Shown here: positions 11,993-23,530 of the stretch, in pieces | How positions within the stretch are numbered: position 1 is the stretch's first letter | Layout: the number at the start of each line of letters is the position of its first letter | NCBI GenBank assembly: GCA_963576735.1 | Contig: OY755173.1 | Location: forward strand, 10,944,873-11,008,872 | Reading direction: 5' to 3' | Length of the DNA: 64,000 nt | Source of the DNA: Bedellia somnulentella | Taxonomy: Eukaryota > Arthropoda > Insecta > Lepidoptera > Bedelliidae | Translations under genes and position numbers: made by a program | Notes under the pieces: model-generated | The model's database searches: none | What the model was told of the DNA's origin: nothing | Seen by the model: only the letters and a program-made list of their open reading frames with translations

Positions 11993-12209
11993 GGGCCAGT
12001 TTTTTGATCCGTGGTTAACTCAACAATTTGTTAAATATCGTAACTATTAGTTAGATATCAGCAAAATGCATTTTTTGACCCGTGGTTAGAGTAACTAATG
12101 TCAAATATCGAACCAAAATGGATTTACGATTTGACTACTGGTTAGACATTTAACTATAGTCAATGTAACAAATGGTTATATTTTTAACCACGGATCAAAA
12201 AACTGGCCC
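11993..12209. mobile_element. PIF/Harbinger-like MITE, 217 bp
   Basis: Terminal inverted repeats of about 26 bp start GGGCCAGTTTTTTGATCCGT at the left and end in its complement at the right. The element is flanked by the trinucleotide TTA on both sides (11990-11992 and 12210-12212). A 3-bp TWA duplication with GG-starting termini is the PIF/Harbinger signature. No coding capacity. Confidence 0.75.
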
Positions 12210-12212
12210 TTA

Positions 12213-12799
12213 GATTAGCACTAAGAAGGATTTATATGACATTTCTAAGAATCATCGTTATATCTCAAAAACTGTGGTTCATGGAAAAAGTGTTGATATA
12301 TATTTTATGGATAATTAAATGATCTGCAATTTTTGATCGGGTAAACTTTATGTAAACTGGTTGTTACCTTCCATACTGTTGAATGCGTGAAAAAAATATT
12401 TCATTGAATTATAAAATGCTGACACGGGAATTATGGTACTTTTTTTCAATTTTATTTGTAATGGTTATTATTGTTACCTTGGATGTCGAAATTAAAAACA
12501 ACTAGCAAGCTATTACAATAAATCCACATGATTTTAAATATTGAAGTATAGTGTACGTCTTGAGTAGGCTTCCGGTACCAGAAAACTAGTGATATTTGGT
12601 TGATTTTTTTATCATCTTGTAGACAAGAGACGGTCACTAATAAATGTAAATTAAACTTTTGCTTTATTGTTCATTTCTCGTCAATATCGGCATAAATCGA
12701 TCTCAATGAATGATTATTTCTGTAATATATCGTTAAAACCCTAATAGGAATATTAAAAAATATAAAGCAAAATTTAAGCTTCGTTTCATAATTCTATTT
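12213..12799. other. No recognised feature
   Basis: AT-rich; short ORFs only. Confidence 0.35.
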
Positions 12800-13052
12800 A
12801 CATACATACATATACTCACGGCTATAAATCCCTTGAAGGGGTAGCCAGAGCTAAGGAGTTATAAAATTCCTCAGCCACTTTTGGAAGTTGAGTGGGGAAA
12901 AGATGGTAAAATAAAGGGTTTTGGTGATGGGTCTCCAACCGCATCGCCCAAAAATCCAATAAAAAGCCCCAATACCATTAGTCGCCTCTTACGACACCCG
13001 TGGGTAGAAAGGGGTAGCGACATTCTTAGCCGGCACTACACGGCACTAATAA
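12800..13052 (-). mobile_element. SINE-like family A, antisense, near full length
   Basis: Starts with the (CATA)n tail, then tactcacggctataaatccc, and runs through all blocks to the head complement near gccggcactaca. The plus-strand ORF over it is incidental. Confidence 0.75.
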
Positions 13053-14387
13053 TAATTCTATTTCCATATGATTTTATAGTGAGGAATCTATCGACCAATC
13101 AAACAGGTTTATTTATTAAGGAAAATAGGTTAATAGGCTAACCGTGATAATACAAGATTAATATGCCATTTGGTTCCCTTAAGAGAATAAGTGCGAGCGA
13201 CACGTGCGTGGTGTGAGGTATTGCAACTAATGTAAGCAAATCTTGCAAGGAACTAGAAAGCACTATAAGTAGTAGTTAAGTTGATTAACACATATATAGC
13301 TATACTATAAAGACTACTTGCCTATTGTGGAGACCACTGCATAACCATGTATGAACCATGTAGAAAATAAATGATATTTGTATGTGTACTTTTTAACTTA
13401 TGACAAATGAAATAACATAGAATGTGGTAACTGCAGCGAGCGGCTACTCTTGATTCTGAGCGATACTACTTTTTCTCCAGTTTTTATCAATACTAATTCA
13501 GTGGTATAAGTCATTTTTAGCTCAGTAACCTACCTAAAGTACCCTAAGAAAATATATATTTTAGTTTTATTGACTTCATATTTTCATTCCAAGCGTTGAA
13601 AAGACATGCAATATTTTCCTCAAGTATCAATAAATATAAATGTGCTACATTTCTGTATTTGATTGACACTCTCTTAAAAAAGCCGGCACGTTCCAGAGGT
13701 TTCGTAAACCATAAAAATATCAAAAGAAGTGATAAAATGCGATTTGTCAATTCATGTCAATTGGGCTTACTGCTTCTTAAGTTGTTTCAAATTTGTACAG
13801 ACGTAATAGGTTCTTGATCTTAATAAATAAGAAAGCAAATAACAAGCTGAAATATTATTACAGGCTGAAGCTTATCATTTCAGTGGAACTTAGAAGAGTA
13901 TTCTTTCAGAAGTTAAATTTGTTTTTCAACTTTTTACAAACGAATGTAGTTAAGTATCATACAAAACATCTAAAGTGATATCATTATTCACTATTCCTTG
14001 TATTTTTTATATTTATAGAAACGTACTGAGAAGAACCTCCTAAAAAGCTAAAGGTTTGAGACTTGAAATCATTCTACAGATCTGTGTATTTTCTACATTG
14101 ATCTTTCGCTTATTTTTATTCAACGAGGGATGACTTTTGGGGCCTAGTGGATATCCTAGTGTTAGCGGGGGTCACAGATCACGTACCCGCTCAGGCCAAC
14201 ATTTCTATGGCGGATATGGATGTTTGATTAATGGTTTTGGATGTTGTGGATAACCAACCATACCCTTATTATTTTTGACAAGAAGAATAGCAATTAATGA
14301 TATTTAATACCTATACAACTAAAAAAATAACTTACAAAAAATCAGAGTTAATGCCATCGTATATCTTGACAAGACTTCGATAGTTTT
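13053..14387. other. AT-rich DNA, no supported gene
   Basis: Overlapping short ORFs at 13544-13978 on both strands show no recognisable domain. Confidence 0.4.
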
Positions 14388-14780
14388 TTTACTACTCAAT
14401 TTCAACTGAGGAATTTCAAGTTCTTAATCTCTGGCGACCCCTTTTTAGGTTTATACCCATTCATTACTAAAAATACATACATACATGCATATACTCACAG
14501 CTAAATTTCTCTAGAAGGAGTAGCCAGTAGAATTACAAATTCCTCAGCCACTTTTGGAAGTTGAGTGGGGAAAAGATAGTAAAAATAAAGGTTTTTGATG
14601 ATGCGTCTCCAACCGCATTACCCAAAAATCCAATAAAAAGCCCCAATACTCTTAGTTACCCTTAGGTTGGAGACTCAACACCAAAAACATTTACTTTAAA
14701 GTCTTTTCACCACTCGATTTCCAAAAGAGGCTGAGGAATTTCTTATTCCATAGTTCTGGCTACCCTTCCTAGGGATTTTT
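14388..14780. mobile_element. Cluster of three SINE-like family A pieces
   Basis: A sense 3' fragment (14388-14460), an antisense copy with (CATA)n tail (14474-14668), and a second sense 3' fragment (14669-14778) stand next to each other. This makes an inverted-repeat cluster formed by repeated insertion or rearrangement within the family. Confidence 0.65.
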
Positions 14781-14814
14781 TTGTATGCATTTTCGACACT
14801 TTACCATTTTTTAG

Positions 14815-15432
14815 GGTTCCGTAGCCAAATGGCAAAAACGGGACCCTTATAGATTCGTCATGTCTGTCCGTCTGTCCGTCCGTCCGTCCGTATGTCACAG
14901 ACAGTTTATTCCGAAACTATAAGAACTACATTATAGAAAATTGGTGCGTAGATGTATTCTGTAAACCGCATTAAGATATTAAAATAAAATCTGAAAAAAA
15001 ACCAAAATTTTTAGGGTTCCCCATACATAGAACTGAAACTCAAATTTTTTTTTTTCATCAAACCTATACGTGTGGGGTATCTATCAAAAGGTATTTGAAA
15101 ATGATGTTGAGGTTTCTTATATCATTTTTTTCAAAACTGAATAGTTTGCGCGAGAGACTTTTTCAAAGTGGTAAAATGTGTGTGTCCCCCCCGTAACTTC
15201 TAAAATATGGGCATGATAAAACTGAAAAAAATATGTGATGTGTATTACTATACAAACTACTAACGAAAATTGGTTTGAATGAGATCTAGCCCGTAGTTCT
15301 ATTTTTAAACGTCATAAATCAAATTACTTACCTAATTTGGCTCCCATGATTTTCACACAAACGGGATTTTCTATATATATGATAGTACGAAACCCTTAGT
15401 GCGCGATCCGACTCGCACTTGGCCGGTTTTCT
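14815..15432. repeat. Lepidopteran interspersed repeat (gggttccgtagcc type)
   Basis: Starts with tttagggttccgtagccaaa, a tgtccgtc repeat and catcaaacctatacgtgtgg, and ends cgactcgcacttggccggtt. I recognise this as a highly repeated conserved lepidopteran element; its transposon class is uncertain. No ORF. Confidence 0.65.
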
Positions 15433-15984
15433 GTGTCTAGCGACGCGGAACTAGCCTCACATTCGGCGGGGACGCCGTTTTGAGTTCAAGTTCACTTAAT
15501 TTCATTACTTTGCAAGAGAGATAAATAAAATAGTATGTAATAAATATAGCCGAGTTAATCACATACCATTAGTCAGCACTATACTGAATTAAAGAATAAA
15601 ATAATATGTGATATATATCCGCAAAGACGTTTGTCAATAGAATTATCGATACTACCAGCAGAGAAGGAAAACCACATAAGGACACTCACATTCCCAGTTT
15701 ATTTGTTCGCACAAAGCGGCAATAGGTTTGCCCCCAACCACGTTACTAAACTGACCAGACAAAGAATTTGTAGTCTAACACACCGATGTTAAAAACGAAT
15801 TGATTGAAGTAATATCCCACCCCTTCGACAATTCACAGTTTGAGCTAAACATACATCTCACTTTTTTGCGCAATGTCTTTTTCCCGATTGTGATGAATGA
15901 ACGAATGGATGAAATAAATTTGCAGAGCAGATCAGAAAGCAATCCAGTGTTGATGATAATACCAACAGAGAATCTACTCATAAA
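15433..15984. other. No recognised feature
   Basis: Overlapping antiparallel ORFs of 68 codons (15775-16006) have no recognisable domain. Confidence 0.3.
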
Positions 15985-16026
15985 AGGATCAAGAAAGCAT
16001 GTGTGAAAAGATTGATGAATGTTAAC
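15985..16026 (+). pseudogene. Small RTE-like LINE 3' fragment
   Basis: About 40 bp matches the LINE stretch coding for ACMKRLMNVNE (catgtgtgaaaagattgatg). An isolated relic. Confidence 0.5.
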
Positions 16027-16145
16027 GAATTGTTTATTTATCTTATCTGTATTTCATACAAATAAATCAATGATGAATGTCAGTTTGTAATATGTAATAA
16101 CCGCTTGTTACTAAATTCATATGAATTTATAGATAAGGTACATAA

Positions 16146-16196
16146 TGTTCAATTTGTTCATAGATGACTGTTTGACAGGGTTGCGTGAAAGTGATT
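16146..16196 (+). pseudogene. RTE-like LINE, left part of split copy
   Basis: Codes for the stretch before the YADD box (FNLFIDDCLTGLRESDY). The match to the LINE at 36865-36915 stops at agtgattat. The sequence resumes at about 18418 with attatggactaagaatggat, so a 2.2-kb block interrupts one LINE copy. Confidence 0.75.
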
Positions 16197-17500
16197 ATTT
16201 ATTTATTTATTAGGCATGCACACAGTATAACATCATAATATTATTATTTCCAAAAGACATTATGTTTTGCTCAGATGCAGTACCAAAACAGCATGCACAG
16301 CATTACCTAGTAAGTTGAGCTATACAATGTTTGATACAAATATAAATGATTCAAAATAAAATAATGTAAATTTAATTCAATGGAAGTTCGTATATAAACA
16401 ATTTCAAAAACAAAAATAAACAAAAATATTATAAATAAATTTAAATTAAATTAAAATTGAGATCAAACTAAAACATTAACAGTATAAAAAATTAAAAAAT
16501 ATTAAAATAGTTTTTCTTAAGTATTATTTAAAATTGTGTAAAATATTATATTGTTGTGTAAAATATTATTTTTTTAAAAAACGAACGTAGAGAGTCATGA
16601 TTAGACCCCGTTATCTTTGTAGCATTTTGGTGGCAACTGATTTTAGTGATGGGGTAATTGATAATAAATTAATCTCTGTTGTCTTTATTATTATTTATTA
16701 TTATAATAAAATAGATAAGTAGGTACAATAATATTTTATATTTTATATATTTACATTCATATATTTTATTCACATTGACATTTGTTTAGTATGTGACACT
16801 CGTAGTAAATAACTTGGATTCGTTCCATATTTACGGGAGTAAGGCTTTGTCTTCTATTAGAAAATATCCATTTTAAGCAAGAAAAAGATCGAAATGAATG
16901 TAAATATATAAAATATAAAATATTAATGTACCTACTTATCTATTTTATTATAATAATAAATAATAATAAAGACAACAGAGATTAATTTATTATCAATTAC
17001 CCCATCACTAAAATCAGTTGCCACCAAAATGCTACAAAGATAACGGGGTCTAGTCATGATAAATATCAGGAGGAGTCACTTCTTCTTTATTATTGCAAAT
17101 GGATTTATATAATTGACACATTCTATGGATTATTAATTACGATATTTGTGCTTGCACTTGGCACAATAAACGGGCGAGCATGGCGCAATGTCTTCCGAGG
17201 GACATTGATGTTTATATGAGACAGAACAGAAGTCGAAAGCGAGCCATTAAATAACTTGTGCAATGTAGTGAGATCTAATATTTGCCTTCCTTCAAATAAA
17301 TCATTAAGTTCAAAGTGTTGACAACGTTCCTCATATGATTGTAATTTTCTTCTCAGTCCAAACCGTGAACATAATAATCTTACAAAGCGTTTTTGAACCG
17401 ATTCTATCTTGTCGATGTACGTATTGTAAAATGGTGCCGATCGCTGATGCATATTCAATTTGACTTAGTACTAGGGATTTACAGACTCTTATTAACTACT
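16197..17500 (-). pseudogene. Jockey-like LINE 3' half, antisense
   Basis: 17123-17458 codes on the minus strand for the end of a LINE polyprotein (YNTYIDKIESVQKRFVRLLC, a motif seen near the C-terminus of many Jockey/CR1-type LINEs, then LQSYEERCQHFELNDL). On the minus strand it runs towards a 3' end at 16197-16215 made of (AATA)n. It is 5'-truncated, the ORF is incomplete, and a MITE sits inside. Confidence 0.7.
16602..17052. mobile_element. hAT-like MITE with 8-bp target duplication
   Basis: A 451-bp element with arms of about 165 bp that are near-perfect inverted copies. The termini read TAGACCCCG and CGGGGTCTA. It is flanked by GTCATGAT on both sides (16594-16601 and 17053-17060). The 8-bp duplication and TAG-starting ends suit a hAT-type MITE. 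Inserted in the 3' region of the Jockey-like LINE. Confidence 0.8.
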
Positions 17501-18404
17501 AGTGGATCGGCCCCGCTTCGCACGGGTAGCATAGTTTTAAAAATATTGGAGGTTTCTTCAATCACCGCTCAAGCGTTATGAAATTAGCGCCTTTATTACA
17601 ACTTACAGCACTCATGTCTGAATATAGTGTTACTTTGTGATTTTGAAAGCGCTTTTATGATCGGTTCAGATCAATATCTCCGAAATTAAGCTAATTTTTA
17701 GGTTTTAATTGATGCAACTACTGGCGCCATCTAGTACGTAATATGTAAATTACTAAGGATTTGGTTTTGATCGCGTGCGACTATTATGTTGGGACTATTA
17801 ATTTTGGTGTTTCTATACCGATTTCTATGATTCTTTTTTTATTGAGTAGGTAATAATGTTAACTTTTGAAATAAGGGTGATTGAGAGTATTATAAACGTA
17901 AGAGAAAACAAATATAATCAGAATGCGCCGAACTGCTAAGCTATCAGGAGTTACACGTGTTGTTGTGAGTCAACCATAAAAGATAGACATATACTGTTGC
18001 GGAATATTTTTTAGATAATTTTATGTAGAATATTTCCGTCATACGTGATTTCTATGTAACTTTGACCATTAAGGCTGCACACGCGAGGGAAGCTTAAAAA
18101 ATGGAGTAACTTCTCCCGTTTTCCCAAAATTTCCCAAAATTCCCCTTTACTATTCTGCTGAAAAGTATACAAAAACCTGCCCAGGAGTATGAAGAATAAT
18201 TGTACCAAGTTTCGTTAAAATCCGTCGAGTAGTTTTTGTTTCCATAAGGAACATACAAACCGACAGACAGACAGACAGACAAAAATTTTACTGATTGCAT
18301 ATTTGGCATCAGTATCGATCCCTAATCACCCCCTGATAGTTATTTTGAAAATATATTCCATGTACAGAATTGACCTCTCTACAGATTTATTATAAGTATA
18401 GATT
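17501..18404. repeat. Lepidopteran repeat family D, copy 1
   Basis: Starts agtggatcggccccgcttcg cacgggtagc and ends ctctctacagatttattata agtatagat. It matches 46541-47514 along its length (shared aatcagaatgc, ctgctaagctatcaggagtt, acagacagacagacagac). A related start is at 24233. It sits at the right end of the block that splits the RTE-like LINE. Class unassigned. Confidence 0.6.
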
Positions 18405-18414
18405 ATACTAACCT

Positions 18415-19213
18415 TATTATGGACTAAGAATGGATGGATTCATCATTAAATGCCACTTGTATGCTGACGACCAACTGTTACTTGCATCATCGGCAGAAGA
18501 GTTGCAAGAGATGATGAATATTGCATATGAGTCTTTTGTAAGAAAGGGAATGAGGTTCAATGTGCATAAAACCAAAACGTTGGTTTTTGAGAGACAGGAA
18601 GATGTGACAGAATGCATGATTGCGATTGATGGTAAGGATGTGGAACAGGTGAAGAAGTTTATATATCTAGGAAGTTTGTTTACTAGGGATGGAAAATGTG
18701 GCAAAGTCATTGAAAGAAAAGTGAAAAAGGGTAATGCGGTAAATGGAGCAATGAATAGCCTAATGACCAGTCAATCTGTGTCTGAAAAGGCCCGAATGGT
18801 GGTGGAATGATGCTGTTCTTGTTCTTACGCTTATTTAAGGAAGCGAATGTTGGATGTATCAGAAGAAGCATGAGAGCAGAGTGAATGCAGTAGAGAAGAG
18901 GTCCCTCAGAAAAAAATGTAATGCTAGATTATGTGATCGAGTAAGAAATAGTGTTATTCGTGAAAGTGTAGTGTGAAAGATGATATTGTTAGAAAGATAG
19001 AGAAAGGCGTGTTGGGATGGTTTTAGAGGATGGATGATAGAAAATTGGTAAAAGGGGTCTATAGAGCTAGTGTGGATTGTAATGTTAGTAGAGGACGACC
19101 ACGGAGAACACACTTGGACCAAATTGAGAGTGTGGGCAGACGTCTGAAGTATGAAGAATAAAAGAGCATGTATGAAAAGATTGATGAATGTAAACGAAGC
19201 TAGAGAGAAGTTT
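18415..19213 (+). pseudogene. RTE-like LINE, right part of split copy
   Basis: Continues the copy at 16146 with the intact catalytic box LYADDQ, then the palm/thumb region (ELQEMMNIAYESF, FIYLGSLFTRDGKC, KARMVVE). A frameshift near 18808 and several stops break the C-terminal part, still readable to MKNKRACMKRLMNVNEAREK. Later disablement than the split cannot be judged. Confidence 0.8.
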
Positions 19214-19280
19214 GTTTCATCTAATTTCTGAAATGATCTACCTAAATTACTAAGGACTAAAAAATAAAAGATAAATAACG

Positions 19281-19550
19281 GAAAGAAATATTTCGACACC
19301 GGCGGAGGTTCGGAGGTGGGGAACGCAAACACTAGTTAAAAAAAGTGTAAAGCCAACAAAGGCTAGAAGAATTTTGCACTGGAAGCCATTGACACTGTAG
19401 CTCAATTGGCAAAACGACGGGGGCGTATACCCGAGGTTGCGGGTTCGAACCCCGCCGGTGTCGAAATTTTTCTTTCCTTTATTTATCATTTATTTATTAG
19501 TGATAATCCCCACATGAGGTTTTCATGACAAAAACATTCAAATTATCTAA
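19281..19550 (+). mobile_element. SINE family C with tRNA-like head
   Basis: Contains a 72-nt tRNA-like fold at 19391-19462 (acceptor arms GACACTG and CGGTGTC, A box tagctcaattggc, B box gggttcgaac), followed by aaatttttctttcctttatt and cccacatgaggttttcatga. The left 19281-19303 is an inverted copy of the region just after the tRNA-like part, so this copy has a fold-back left end. Confidence 0.7.
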
Positions 19551-19811
19551 GGACTATCAGTGAACTATGAGACAGGGAGAAATTTAAGCAATTTTTTATA
19601 TTTTAATACCAGTGTAAAACGAGGCGGTCAGCTAGTTTAAAAAATATATATAAGGATGAGGGCGTGTTTTTCGTGTGACAAAAAAGTATTCTGCCTACTT
19701 GATGCAGGATTCAAAAATTGTTCGCTATTCGTTTAATTATAGTTCGCTTTAACACGAAAATTCGCGTTAATAACTTAATGAAATAAAATATATGTTGTAA
19801 TTAGAACAGGG
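19551..19811. other. No recognised feature
   Basis: AT-rich spacer. Confidence 0.3.
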
Positions 19812-19985
19812 TATTCCTCAGAAACTTTTGGAAGTTGAGTGAGGAAAAGATTGTAAAATAAAGTTTGTTGGGTGATGGGTCTCCAACCACATCGCCCAAA
19901 ATCACTTAAAAATCACAATATTTTTAGACGCCTCTGACAAACAGCCACAATCAGAAATGGGGCTGTACTGTTCTCAGCTGATACT
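19812..19985 (-). mobile_element. SINE-like family A, partial antisense
   Basis: Starts inside the family (tattcctcagaaacttttgg) and runs to the head complement near gaaatggggctgtactgttc. The 3' tail is missing. Confidence 0.65.
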
Positions 19986-20327
19986 TCACAGCAGTTCATA
20001 TTAGCTAATTTATTACATTTTAAATCCAGTCCAGTCCAGTAAATATTGTAAAATCTTATATTAGACTCCCTAGGGGCCACAATCTAGTTTATAAGTATAG
20101 ATTAATACCCCTTTGTATTATAATTATAAATGTTAAAAACCTTAATATAAATAGTTTCAAATTTTAATTATTATTTTTTTTAATTTTTTTCTCCAAAAAC
20201 CTTACTTTTTTAATTTTCATTTACATTAGCGTCCGTCAATTCTTACTTGGCCAATTTATTTAACAATTTTATTGAAACTACCGATAATTTTGGATATATA
20301 ACAAAGTGCTGGAAAATGTATGTTTAA
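19986..20327. other. AT-rich spacer
   Basis: Contains a short ccagt run at about 20028-20042 and a family-D-like terminus near 20085 (agtttataagtatagatta). Confidence 0.35.
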
Positions 20328-20440
20328 AACATACATACATATACTCACGGCCATAAATCCCACAATGGGGTATCTAGAGCTTCAGAGCTAGAAACTCCTT
20401 AGCCACTTTTGGAAGTTGATAGGGGACAATAAAAGCCTAT
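20328..20440 (-). mobile_element. SINE-like family A, 3' part antisense
   Basis: Has the (CATA)n tail, tactcacggccataaatccc and the agccacttttggaagttga block, then diverges. Confidence 0.65.
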
Positions 20441-21263
20441 TTTAAAATAAAAGCAATACCAAATTAAAGGCAAAAAAAATAACAAAATAAAAAATCATTA
20501 TGTCTTGTTATAATTAGTAATATTTATTTTTATTTATATTACTTATATTATTAAATGGCATATCCCTAACGTTACATTAAAACCATTATAGATTCGTAAT
20601 ATCTGCCAGTCTTTCCTTATGTAATAACAGTTTCTTTCATAAAACTGTTGATACTACGTAATTGAACATTAATAGATAGATGTAAACTGAGTCAATACTT
20701 AGTCATAGAAATATTTATAAAGTGTATCTTATGAATACGATAAAAATAGCTATCTTATATTAATACTCTTATGACGTACAAATTTTGGATTTACTGGTTT
20801 CAAATATGTTTGCCTCGTTTGCGTAATATATTATGTAGTTAGTACTTATTAATTACTTTGCCGTTGAAGATTAGCGAGTTATTTCCAAACAGCCTCGGGA
20901 CCAAATTGAGGCGGTTGGCTTTCTGCGACGTGTCATTTCGCAAATGACCGAAAAAGGTATGGTACGACTCGTATCGTCCATTCTTCAACGTATACCGCTA
21001 CACCTATATGATTTTCATATATTGGCTTTGGCATAGATATAAATTGCATGAAGCCAAAATTTTAAATCTCTTAATTCCAATAATATTTATTTATTCAATT
21101 GCATGCAAAATACAGACAAACCCATAGGAATAGTGAACTCCAGACCAATAACTGGGTACAGTCAAATGATGTCATTTAACGTAAACTCACAAATTTAATT
21201 TGTAAGATTTAACCCAGTCTGGATGGATATTGCAGGCTTGAATCACCTGATTATCCGAAAATT
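20441..21263. other. No recognised feature
   Basis: AT-rich; no ORF worth reporting. Confidence 0.35.
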
Positions 21264-21460
21264 AAGTTGATTCCGTGCTTCGCAGGGCACGTTAAGCCGT
21301 TGGTCCCGGCTTCTATTACAGTATTAGTCGTTAGTCTGCCAACCCGCAATTGGCCAGTGTGGTGGACTAAGGCCAAGTCACCCTATATAGGGTAGGCTCG
21401 AGTCCTTTGGTTGGGACGTATATGGGCTGTGAGGAATATGTGACTCATTGTTATTCCAAG
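21264..21460 (+). repeat. Lepidopteran interspersed repeat (cacgttaagccgttggtccc type)
   Basis: Contains gattccgtgcttcgcagggc followed by acgttaagccgttggtcccg and a gtggtggactaaggccaag stretch, which I recognise as a recurring lepidopteran SINE/LINE 3' sequence. Non-coding. Confidence 0.55.
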
Positions 21461-21604
21461 GTATACCATTTCGCATACATTTTCGCCCATCCTCCTTTGG
21501 TGACAATTTTGATTGTTTTAATGGGTACGTAAATAAACCAAAGTTGACTTTTAAAGAGCGCTAAGTTTAAAATGTCTATGAGCATACCGATATAAGTTTA
21601 GAAT

Positions 21605-21690
21605 ACGTAAAAAAAGAACGAAGTCAGCGTTCACGCCTGGAATTCCAGAAGTGGTGGCTGAGGTATTAATACTTTTGAAGACCACATATA
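21605..21690 (-). mobile_element. Degenerate SINE B 3' fragment
   Basis: agcgttcacgcc, then a ctgaggtattaatacttttg stretch parallels the inverted family B 3' end (aacgttcacgccg, then the gaggt-actaatacttctg part). Confidence 0.45.
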
Positions 21691-21829
21691 TATTTTTCGT
21701 CATTATCTTGTTAAAAAAAGTACAAATTTACAAGTAACCAAATTTTTAATACAAAATTTAAACACTGAGTGGCAAATATTTCCCAAATATATATATACCA
21801 AAAATAAAAAGTAGTTCGGAGTTTTACTA

Positions 21830-21990
21830 ACCGTCATGAGTGCATTTTTCACCTGGCCGCCCTAAAACATCATGGCTTGGCAACATATCAAAGTCACACC
21901 GAGCTCTTCCGAGCTGCTACATCACTGGCCAAAGTGGCCATAATGAAAGACGACCTCCGATAGGAGATGGCACCAAAAGAAGAAGAATAA
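21830..21990 (+). repeat. Probable LINE 3' end with AAGAAG tail
   Basis: A non-AT-rich 160-bp stretch ends in gatggcaccaaaagaagaag. This suggests a 5'-truncated non-LTR element with a short tandem tail. The coding remnant is too short to place. Confidence 0.4.
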
Positions 21991-22145
21991 AACCATATTG
22001 GTTTTGTCCTATCAAATCTTAAATTTAATACCAAACACGCGATGATCATCCCAAAAAGACTTTTTTGAAGTTAGAATCCGAGATTTATAGCCCATTGTAA
22101 AGTAATATTTATATTATTTGTATTAATCTTTTGACAGCATATTTA

Positions 22146-22320
22146 ATATGGGTCAAAGGCCAAGTCACGTAAAGTTAAGTATAATAATTAATAAATCTCA
22201 GTAAGGAACCTTAGACTTGGCTCCACTTATTTTAGAGATTTCATTACTTTTTAGAGATAAACAAGCAGCTCTATCGAGACTTGGCTAGTTTTTTACAGAA
22301 TGTTTTTGGTGGGATTTTAT
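22146..22320. mobile_element. Partial relative of the 11081 palindromic MITE
   Basis: Shares the terminal atgtttttggtgggatttt and acttggct blocks with the MITE at 11081-11517, but the long inverted arms are lost. Confidence 0.5.
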
Positions 22321-23439
22321 ATTCATGCTACAATTCAAGAGTATTGCTGGTTTATTTTTATTTCATTTTATTATCTAGATCATTTTATACCAAGAACTGA
22401 ACTGAATCCAAGAATGTTTTTATTTAAAACTCTCCAATTTTTTTGAATGCTGTATGTAATGTTTCAAAGCTTTTAAATCTAGGAAACATGCCTCAAGACA
22501 CTTATAAATAAATTAAATATCTCAAAGTGAAACTCAGTTTGTGGGTCTAGAAGCTCACAAAAAGTAGTGCCGAGTGAGTGCGTAATTATTTTATTATAGA
22601 AACAAGAATTTTAGATTAGTTTTTTTTATTTCTTTTATAAAATTATCATATCCCTATTTAATACTCTTTGGTTTAGCTGTTTGTTTAGTTTATCTTACAT
22701 AGTATTAAATGTGTTTCTATGTTGTTTATTTTAAGTTCTCCAAAAATGGCGAATTAACGTGTGTTATAAATTTCCCACCTTTTGACAAATAATTTTAAAT
22801 GATATGAATGTTATGAATATTTCAAATTATAAATTTGATTTTGTACTCCCTACAATTTATTGTTAGAATCATTTTTTAAACTTACCCAAACTTGGTAGTT
22901 TACTAAATAAAACCTATCAAACTTTTTGTTAAAACTGTTAGGATACTTACTTGATAATATTATTTTCTATAAATCCACTGTATCAACTCATAAACGACAC
23001 ATAAATCACTTTCCTTTTTGTTCCATTTTATTTATACAATGTTTCGTCTACTCTCACTACTGTCCGACAACGGTTTTCCGCACGTGTTTCAGCGCGAACG
23101 AGCTCTTTTCAACTGAACACGATTTGTACAAATCGAGAGCTCAACACTCGCTACCTAGTTGCAAACTGCCGCCCAGCTTTCTGATAACTGCACATCCGCC
23201 CACCTTTTTTCACCTTACTGTAAAATCAGTCTATACTAAATTACTTTCTTCAAGTATACACTTTATTGTTTCAGATAGCTTTTTCATTTGTTAATTACAA
23301 AATAGGTTGATGTAACATACATTAAAGGGTAGATGTATTTTATTAAGGGTGAAAATTCATGATTTGATTAAAATTGCCCAGGTCGAGGAGTACAATGGTT
23401 AAGTTATAATCATATACCATCTTTCATTGTTTTTCAATA
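22321..23439. other. No recognised feature
   Basis: AT-rich. 23040-23220 has more balanced base composition and lies inside a 122-codon ORF (22926-23294) with no recognisable domain; I do not call it a gene. Confidence 0.35.
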
Positions 23440-23530
23440 TGGATATGGGGCTTTTATAAGTGGTTTTTGGGCGATGCAGTAACCCCTTTTTGGGATTTCT
23501 GGCCGTGAGTATATGTATGTATGTATGTAC
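23440..23530 (+). mobile_element. SINE-like family A, internally deleted
   Basis: The 5' block gatatggggcttttataagt through gggcgatgcag joins directly to the 3' block aacccctttttgggattt and the gccgtgagtatatgtatg tail, skipping about 100 bp. Confidence 0.65.

Noticed and set aside
18859..19332. A 157-codon minus-strand ORF
   Set aside because: Antisense of the RTE-like LINE C-terminal region and the SINE C start; no independent coding evidence.
22926..23294. A 122-codon ORF as a possible gene
   Set aside because: No domain, no signal for start or splicing, and low-complexity hydrophobic composition as in AT-rich chance ORFs.
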